NCBI GenBank assembly: GCA_031254155.1
Contig: JAIRVA010000073.1
Coordinates: 1 to 7,383 of the forward strand
From: Propionibacteriaceae bacterium
GTDB lineage: Bacteria > Actinomycetota > Actinomycetes > Propionibacteriales > Propionibacteriaceae
Length of the DNA stretch: 7,383 bases
Direction of reading: 5' to 3'
In this document: one piece after another, positions 1 through 4,172 of the stretch
How positions within the stretch are numbered: the first letter of the stretch is position 1
Layout: the number at the start of each line of letters is the position of its first letter
Notes under the pieces: model-generated
What the model was told of the DNA's origin: nothing
Seen by the model: the letters and a program-made list of their open reading frames with translations, nothing else
Databases searched by the model: none
Made by a program: the position numbers and the translations under genes

Positions 1-1054
1 GGGCGTCGGTGTTGTCGTACGTCAGAGGTCGCCCGGACGGGTTCGCACTGGTGGCGACGACGATGTCGTCCTGGCCCAGCAGGAGCCGGTGGAGGGGCGC
101 GTACGGGAGCATGATGCCGACGTCGTCCAGGCCGGGGGCGACGACGGTGGCGAGGTCGTAACCCGCCGCCATTGGGGCGAGGACGATGGGGGCTTCCCGG
201 CTCGAGAGCGCCCGGACGTGCTCGTCGCCGAGGTCGGCGATGGTCCGGGCGGCGGCGACGGACCCGGCCATGACGGCGAACGGTTTGCCGGGGCGGCGCT
301 TGCGGGCCCTGAGGGTGGCGACGGCGGCGGGGTTGCGGGCGTCGCACATCAATGTGAAGCCGCCGATCCCCTTGACGGCCAGTATCTGGCCTTGTCGCAG
401 GCGGTCGGTGGCCAGGGCGATGACCTGGGCGAACCGGGTCCGCCGGTCGGTGGCGGGCGGGCGCTCCAGGGCGGGGTCGCCGGGAACCTCCAGCCACAGG
501 TCCGGTCCGCAGTCGAAGCAGGAGATGGGTTGGGCGTGGAACCGCCGGTCGGCCGCGTCGGCGTACTCGGCCGCGCAGGCCGGGCACAGCGGGAAGCCGG
601 CCATGGTGGTCGCCGGCCGGTCGTACGGGACATCACGGATGATCGTGAGGCGCGGCCCGCAGTTCGTACAGGTGGTGAACGGATAGCGGTACCGGCGGTT
701 CGAGGTGTCGGCCATCTCGGCCAGGCAGTCGGCGCAGACGGCGGTGTCGGCCGGGAGCAGGGTGATCGTGCCGACGCCCCGGCGGGAGGCGACGATGCGG
801 AAGGCGTTGTCGTCGGGCAGATCGGCCAACGGGGTCTCGCGCCAGGCGACGATGGTGGCGAGTGGCGGGACGTCTCGCCGGACGGCGTCGAAGAACGCCG
901 CCACCTCGTCCGGCGCACCCTGCGCCTCGATGAACACAGAATTGTCATCGTTTCCACACAAGCCGGTCACGGCGTAGTGCCTGGCGATCCGGGCGACGCC
1001 CGGCCGGAAGCCCACGCCTTGGACGACGCCGGTCAGGACCAACTGTCTGCGCAC
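1..1054 (-). CDS. hypF: HypF, carbamoyltransferase of [NiFe]-hydrogenase maturation (N-terminal 351 residues, runs off left edge)
   Basis: HypF uses carbamoyl phosphate and ATP to carbamoylate the C-terminal Cys of HypE, the source of the CN ligands of the hydrogenase Fe atom. Seen in the translation: an acylphosphatase domain at residues 3-90 with VQGVGFRP (catalytic Arg17) and Asn35; a double zinc finger with CxxC pairs at 107/110, 129/132, 157/160 and 179/182, including RRFHAQPISC; then a YrdC-like domain from about 205 with AVKGIGGF (225-233), RKRRPGKPFAVM, APGLDDVGIMLPY and TSANPSG. The Kae1-like domain of this roughly 750-residue family lies beyond position 1. The start is GTG at 1054: an in-frame TGA at 1079-1081 lies just upstream, an AAAGG Shine-Dalgarno precedes the GTG, and the protein then opens with RRQLVLTGVVQGVGF as the family does. 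It is divergent from hypAB. One oddity is Thr234 where HypF normally has His (GGFH). Identification is very secure. Confidence 0.97.
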   Translation of the reverse strand, partial: MRRQLVLTGVVQGVGFRPGVARIARHYAVTGLCGNDDNSVFIEAQGAPDEVAAFFDAVRRDVPPLATIVAWRETPLADLPDDNAFRIVASRRGVGTITLLPADTAVCADCLAEMADTSNRRYRYPFTTCTNCGPRLTIIRDVPYDRPATTMAGFPLCPACAAEYADAADRRFHAQPISCFDCGPDLWLEVPGDPALERPPATDRRTRFAQVIALATDRLRQGQILAVKGIGGFTLMCDARNPAAVATLRARKRRPGKPFAVMAGSVAAARTIADLGDEHVRALSSREAPIVLAPMAAGYDLATVVAPGLDDVGIMLPYAPLHRLLLGQDDIVVATSANPSGRPLTYDNTDA

Positions 1055-1136
1055 GCTGCCTTTCGCTCGCGGGGTGTCTCAAAGAGTGCCTCTAGAATAG
1101 TGGACCGTGGTGGCGGACTGCCCCGAGGAGGCACGT
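1055..1136. promoter_or_regulatory. Divergent hypF / hypAB promoter region
   Basis: This 82-bp gap separates the divergent starts of hypF and hypA. TAGAAT at 1093-1098 fits an actinobacterial -10 hexamer (TANNNT) for hypAB, with a transcript start near 1105. TATTCT on the other strand at 1099-1094 fits a -10 for hypF. The two hexamers overlap, so polymerases bound at each would exclude one another. I see no convincing -35 for either direction, so these may depend on an activator or an alternative sigma factor. The hypA ribosome binding site GAGGAGG is at 1125-1131. Both promoter calls are inferences from hexamer matches and distance only. Confidence 0.35.
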
Positions 1137-1475
1137 ATGCACGAACTGGCGCTCAGCCGCTCCATCGCGTCCATCGTCGCCCGGGCGGCGGAAGGCCGGC
1201 GGGTCGCGGTCGTCGAGCTGGCTGTCGGCGACCTGCGTCAGGTCGTACCCTCGACGCTCGAGCGCTGTTGGGCGCTGCTCTGCGCGGGTACGGCGCTCGA
1301 AGCGAGCCGGCTTGCGATCCGGCGGTGTCCGGGGGTGATCCGCTGCGACGACTGCGGGGCGACGACCCGGCTGGCCGAACTGCCTATACTGAGATGCGAA
1401 GCTTGCCAATCGACGACGGTCCATATCGTCAGCGGGGAAGAATTCCTTGTCACGGCACTACAACTGGAGGACTGA
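1137..1475 (+). CDS. hypA: HypA, nickel metallochaperone for [NiFe]-hydrogenase
   Basis: HypA (112 residues, full family length) is the small nickel chaperone that works with HypB to insert Ni into the hydrogenase large subunit. It begins MHELALS; the N-terminal amine and His2 form the Ni site known in this family. The C-terminal half carries the structural zinc site as two CxxC motifs, CDDC and CEAC, 14 residues apart, in the order expected. The hydrophobic C-terminus EFLVTALQLED is also typical. The ATG at 1137 is chosen over an upstream GTG at 1107 because GAGGAGG lies 5 nt before it and only this start gives the essential MHE terminus. It is the first gene of a plus-strand pair with hypB, and the divergent neighbour is hypF. 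No defects are visible. Confidence 0.97.
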   Translation: MHELALSRSIASIVARAAEGRRVAVVELAVGDLRQVVPSTLERCWALLCAGTALEASRLAIRRCPGVIRCDDCGATTRLAELPILRCEACQSTTVHIVSGEEFLVTALQLED

Positions 1476-1476
1476 T

Positions 1477-2256
1477 ATGGGGCGTTTTCACCGCCACGAT
1501 GACGGGACGGTACACGAACACGACCACGACGAGTCCGGCCACGATCACGGTCACGACGAGGTCGGGGACCACCGGGGGTACGAGACCGGGGCGGACCGGG
1601 TCGACGTACTGACACGGATCTTTGCCGAGAACGACGCAGCCGCGGCCGCGAACCGGGCCCGGCTGGACCAGGCGGGGGTGACCGCCGTCAACCTGATGAG
1701 CTCGCCGGGCGCGGGCCAGACCACCTTGCTGGCGCGGACGTTGGCGGGGCTCGCCGGCCGGGTCCGCTGCGGGATCGTCGAGGGCGATATCGAGACCGCC
1801 ATCGACGCGGACCGCCTGCGGGGATTCGGGGCCCAGATCTCGCTGCTCAACACGGGTGATGGATTTGGCGGCGAGTGCCACCTGGATGCGCCCATGGTCG
1901 CGCACGCCCTGGAGCGGCTCGACCTCGCCACCCTTGACCTGCTGCTGATCGAGAACGTCGGCAACCTCGTCTGTCCGGCCGAGTTCGACGTCGGCGCCCA
2001 CCGGCGGGCCATGATCGCCTCCGTCACCGAGGGCGAGGACAAACCGCTCAAGTACCCCGTGATGTTCCGTAACGTCGACGCCGTCGTCGTGAACAAGACC
2101 GACCTATTACCGTACCTCGACTTCGACATGGGCCTGTTCCTGGCCAATGTCAAGGCCGTCAACCCCCGGGCGCGGGTCATCCTCGCCTCCGCCAAGACCG
2201 GCGAGGGTGTCGGCGAGTGGCTCGACTGGTTGGTCCCGGCGGGTGACGCCCGCTGA
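1477..2256 (+). CDS. hypB: HypB, hydrogenase nickel-incorporation GTPase with His-rich N-terminus and altered P-loop
   Basis: HypB (259 residues) is a SIMIBI-class GTPase that stores Ni and passes it on together with HypA. Residues 5-32 contain nine His in HxH clusters, a Ni storage tail. The G domain follows: P-loop at 75-83 reading SSPGAGQTT, VEGD (101-104), ENVGNLVCP (159-167), EGEDKPLKYP and the guanine-specificity motif NKTD (206-209). The G-domain metal site is intact (Cys134, His135, Cys166). The oddity is Gln81 (CAG at 1717-1719) replacing the P-loop Lys that contacts phosphates; one base change would explain it. The start at 1477 is preferred over an in-frame upstream start at 1447 because GGAGG (1466-1470) precedes it by 6 nt and it gives the usual MGRFHRH. 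It starts one base after the hypA stop, so coupled translation is likely. It contains one rare TTA Leu codon at 2107. Confidence 0.97.
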   Translation: MGRFHRHDDGTVHEHDHDESGHDHGHDEVGDHRGYETGADRVDVLTRIFAENDAAAAANRARLDQAGVTAVNLMSSPGAGQTTLLARTLAGLAGRVRCGIVEGDIETAIDADRLRGFGAQISLLNTGDGFGGECHLDAPMVAHALERLDLATLDLLLIENVGNLVCPAEFDVGAHRRAMIASVTEGEDKPLKYPVMFRNVDAVVVNKTDLLPYLDFDMGLFLANVKAVNPRARVILASAKTGEGVGEWLDWLVPAGDAR

Positions 2257-2279
2257 GGACCGTACGCTCGTTGGCCGGC

Positions 2280-2488
2280 TCACGGGCCCAACAGATCGAC
2301 GGGGATGACAACGACACCACCGCATCCACCTCCAGTCCGGCATCGTCGCGGGCCAGGGCGGCGGTACCGACCGTCGTGGCCGTGTTGCGTGCCAGCGAAC
2401 GGAGCAGCGCCATGACCTTCGCCGGGTTGCGCGGGGACGCGCTCACCTGGGCGATGTCGACGTTCGCCAAGCTGTCGAGATAACCCCA
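2280..2488 (-). pseudogene. Remnant of an AAA_14/DUF4143-type ATPase gene (C-terminal pieces, frameshifted)
   Basis: No intact gene fits 2257-2568. On the minus strand, from 2488 to about 2340, a frame reads GYLDSLANVDI then a segment containing NPAKVMALLRSLARNTAT and TAALARDDAG. From memory this resembles the middle of the AAA_14/DUF4143 ATPases common in Actinomycetota (typically about 400 residues; YLD-x-D...LLRSLARNTAT...LA-D). A different frame, 2321-2280, reads GGVVVIPVDLLGP and stops at TGA 2280-2282; this resembles the usual C-terminus of the same family. The N-terminal P-loop half and most of the region between the two pieces are missing, and the frame changes at about 2322-2340. An in-frame TAA at 2489-2491, inside the adjacent repeat, closes the frame upstream. 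Its stop lies 23 bp from the convergent hypB stop. The family call rests on recalled motifs; that it is broken is clear if the family is right. Confidence 0.5.
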
Positions 2489-2554
2489 TTACCGGATTTG
2501 CAATCGAACCATTACCGGATTTGCAATGAGTTCACTTCCGGATTTGCGATGGTT
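2486..2554. repeat. Three 23-bp tandem units with core CCGGATTTGC
   Basis: Units start at 2486, 2509 and 2532, exactly 23 bp apart. Units 1 and 2 share the identical 19-mer CCATTACCGGATTTGCAAT; unit 3 reads TCACTTCCGGATTTGCGAT (15 of 19). The last four bases of each unit vary. On the minus strand the motif is ATTGCAAATCCGGTAAT, a weak palindrome (ATTnC...GnAAT). The array lies between the stop of the M20 peptidase gene (2569) and the start of the ATPase remnant, so it may be the former upstream region of the ATPase gene or an unrelated protein-binding array. There is no spacer variety or length to suggest CRISPR. It is AT-richer than the flanks. Confidence 0.85.
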
Positions 2555-2568
2555 TCGACTCCGTGGGG

Positions 2569-3873
2569 TCAGGCGAGGTCGAGGAAGCGGTCGAAGGCGT
2601 CGACGGCGAAGTGGAGGGATTCGATGGGTACCCGCTCGTCGATTCCGTGGAACAAGCCGGTGAAGTCGAAACCAGCCGGGAGGCGAAGCGGTACGAAGCC
2701 GTAACACTGGATCCCCAGGCCGGACCAGGCCTTGGCGTCGGTGCCGGCGGCCATGATGTACGGGGCCACTCGGGCCGCCGGGTCGAAGGTCCGGATCGCG
2801 GCGGCCATCGCGGCGGTCAGCGGCGTACCCCAGTCGGTTTCGACCGCCGGTTGCTCATGCAGGATCTCCAGGCGTACCTTCTCCCCGATCACCCGGCGTA
2901 CCGTCTCCAGAAACTCGTCCCGGTGGCCGGGCAGGAAGCGCCCGTCGACCGTCGCCGTCGCCTGGCGCGGGATGACGTTGGCCTTGTAGCCGGCCGCCAA
3001 CATCGTCGGGTTGACAGTGTCGGACATCGTCGCCCCGGCCAGGCGAGCGATCGAGCCGAGCCGGGTGAGGGTCGCTGCGGCGGAGTCAGCGGTGATGGGT
3101 ACGCCGAGCGCCTCACCGACCGCGTCCAGGAACCCTTGTTGCGCGGGGTGGAGGGACCGGGGCCAGCGGTGGGTACTGAGGTCTGTCACCGCCCGCGCCA
3201 ATTCGGTCACGGCGTTGTCGGCGCTCAGCATCGAGCCATGACCCGCCTGGCCCTCCGCGATGAGCTTCAGCCAGGCCAAACCCTTCTCCGCGGTCTGGAT
3301 GAGATAGAGCCGCTGGTCTTTGACGGTCAGCGAGAATCCGCCCACCTCGCCGACGGCCTGCGGGCAGTCGGCCACCAGGTCGGGGTGGGTCCCCGCGAGC
3401 CACGTCGCGCCGAGCGTACCGCCGGCCTCCTCGTCCGCCGGGAACACCAGACGGAGGGACCGGCGCGGGGGCCGGTGGGTCTGGATCCGCTCGCGGACGA
3501 CCGCCAGCAGAACCGCGACGAAATCCTTCATGTCGACCGCGCCGCGGCCCCAGACGAACTCGTCATCCACCTCGCCGGAGAAGGGGTGACGGGACCATTC
3601 GTCCGCGATGGCGGGTACGACATCTGTGTGGCCGTGGACCAGCAGCGGCGGCAGTGTGGGATCGGCGCCCTCCCAGTGGGCGACGAGGGTCGTCCGGCGG
3701 CGCGCCGGCTCGAATACCTGCACGTCAAGGCCAGCCTCGGTGAGTTTTGTGGCCACAAACTCCGCCGTGGCCCGTTCGCCGGGCCCGTCGTGGCCGGGCC
3801 CGTAGTTCGACGAGTCGATCTGGATCAACTCCGAGGTGAACCGTACCGCCTCGTCGCGCGCCGTGGACATCAT
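2569..3873 (-). CDS. M20-family zinc metallopeptidase/deacylase (DapE/ArgE/CPG2-like)
   Basis: This 434-residue protein is a cytosolic-type dinuclear zinc hydrolase of family M20; no signal peptide is visible. Members remove amino acids or acyl groups from small peptides and N-acyl amino acids; the substrate here cannot be told from sequence. Motifs in order: HGHTDVVP (metal His82, Asp84), WGRGAVDMKD (bridging Asp114), PADEEAGG (catalytic Glu148, metal Glu149), GEVGG (metal Glu176), the dimerisation-domain AGHGS with His212, and FHGIDERVP (metal His409). All expected ligands are present and length is normal. Two adjacent ATGs (3873, 3870) are possible starts and neither has a Shine-Dalgarno; TAGAAT 6 nt upstream of 3873 suggests leaderless expression from there. 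The gene is alone on its strand, divergent from the surface-protein gene. The long plus-strand frame over the same span has no recognisable protein character. Confidence 0.94.
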   Translation of the reverse strand: MMSTARDEAVRFTSELIQIDSSNYGPGHDGPGERATAEFVATKLTEAGLDVQVFEPARRRTTLVAHWEGADPTLPPLLVHGHTDVVPAIADEWSRHPFSGEVDDEFVWGRGAVDMKDFVAVLLAVVRERIQTHRPPRRSLRLVFPADEEAGGTLGATWLAGTHPDLVADCPQAVGEVGGFSLTVKDQRLYLIQTAEKGLAWLKLIAEGQAGHGSMLSADNAVTELARAVTDLSTHRWPRSLHPAQQGFLDAVGEALGVPITADSAAATLTRLGSIARLAGATMSDTVNPTMLAAGYKANVIPRQATATVDGRFLPGHRDEFLETVRRVIGEKVRLEILHEQPAVETDWGTPLTAAMAAAIRTFDPAARVAPYIMAAGTDAKAWSGLGIQCYGFVPLRLPAGFDFTGLFHGIDERVPIESLHFAVDAFDRFLDLA

Positions 3874-3885
3874 GGGTCGATTCTA
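3874..3885 (-). promoter_or_regulatory. Probable -10 element for leaderless transcription of the M20 gene
   Basis: On the minus strand TAGAAT (3885-3880) is followed by CGACCC and then ATGATG. A start of transcription 6-7 nt after the hexamer would fall on the A of the ATG at 3873, giving an mRNA without a leader, a common arrangement in Actinomycetota. The lack of any purine-rich Shine-Dalgarno before the ATG agrees with this. No good -35 is seen at the usual distance. Confidence 0.45.
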
Positions 3886-3912
3886 CCGCCCGTCGGCGCG
3901 GGTGGCGCGGTG

Positions 3913-4015
3913 ACATCTATCAGCTAACGTTGTGCAATCTGTCAGCTATATCTACGACATCGATCAGGTATTACCATGACATTGACCGGATATCGTGGTA
4001 CGGTAACTGATAGTA
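3913..4015. repeat. 22-bp-period operator-like array upstream of the surface-protein gene
   Basis: Four 14-mers start at 3913, 3935, 3957 and 3979, each exactly 22 bp from the next: ACATCTATCAGCTA, CAATCTGTCAGCTA, ACATCGATCAGGTA and ACATTGACCGGATA. The first two share 11 of 14 bases; the first and third share 12 of 14; the fourth is degenerate (10 of 14 to the third). An inverted copy of the core, TAACTGATAGTA, lies at 4004-4015. Spacing of about two helical turns would place bound proteins on one face of the DNA. The array occupies most of the intergenic region between two divergent genes, ending about 60 bp before the surface-protein start, so it is best read as a regulator-binding array. 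No regulator gene is visible in the window. Confidence 0.7.
3982..4014 (+). promoter_or_regulatory. Candidate promoter of the surface-protein gene
   Basis: TTGACC at 3982-3987 is a good -35 hexamer and lies inside the fourth repeat of the 22-bp array. The best -10 partners are weak: TAACTG (4004-4009, 16-bp spacer) or GATAGT (4009-4014, 21-bp spacer). Either would give a leader of about 50-60 nt before the ATG at 4077. A short inverted repeat CGGTA/TACCG (4001-4018) overlaps the -10 zone. If real, a protein bound to the array would sit on or next to the polymerase site. Confidence 0.3.
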
Positions 4016-4063
4016 CCGGCGGGGGGTGGTTGATGGCCCGGGTCAATGACGATTATCGCGTAC

Positions 4064-4070
4064 GGGGAGG
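4064..4070 (+). promoter_or_regulatory. Ribosome binding site of the surface-protein gene
   Basis: GGGGAGG lies 6 nt before the ATG at 4077. It fixes this start for a reading frame that has no stop inside the window. Confidence 0.85.
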
Positions 4071-4076
4071 TACAAA

Positions 4077-4172
4077 ATGACGAAGTCATCGCGTCGCTGG
4101 TTTGCTGGTTTGGCCATTTGTTTGTCGATTGGGATGTTGGGTTCGTACGCGGGGGGTGGCTGGGCGTCCGCG
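4077..4172 (+). other. Signal peptide with twin-Arg-like motif
   Basis: Residues 1-32 hold a basic start, then a hydrophobic stretch (WFAGLAICLSIGMLGSYAG) and a likely signal-peptidase I site after WASA. SRRWFAG at residues 5-11 matches the S-R-R-x-F part of a Tat motif, but the following position is Ala rather than Leu and no Lys follows, so Sec export is at least as likely. Cys15 lies in the hydrophobic core without a proper lipobox (LAIC), so I do not call a lipoprotein. Confidence 0.75.

Noticed and set aside
89..1612. 507-codon plus-strand open frame antisense to hypF and crossing hypA/hypB
   Set aside because: Its translation is Gly/Asp/Arg-rich without motifs, and it overlaps hypF, hypA and hypB, which have clear family motifs.
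2257..2300. Intrinsic terminator between hypB and the convergent ATPase remnant
   Set aside because: I found no stable GC-rich stem followed by a T run; termination here may be Rho-dependent.
2486..2554. Short CRISPR array
   Set aside because: Only three copies at 23-bp period, with spacers of 4 bp, no cas genes and variable third copy; does not fit repeat-spacer architecture.
2563..3927. 454-codon plus-strand open frame opposite the M20 peptidase
   Set aside because: No domain character; the minus strand carries every M20 metal-binding motif over the same span.
3913..4015. Iteron-type replication origin
   Set aside because: The 22-bp spacing recalls plasmid iterons, but no rep gene, DnaA box cluster or partition gene is in the window and the flanking genes look chromosomal.
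4113..4124. Lipoprotein lipobox at LAIC (Cys15)
   Set aside because: Ile at -1 is not accepted in a lipobox, and the hydrophobic core continues past the Cys to a better signal-peptidase I site after WASA.
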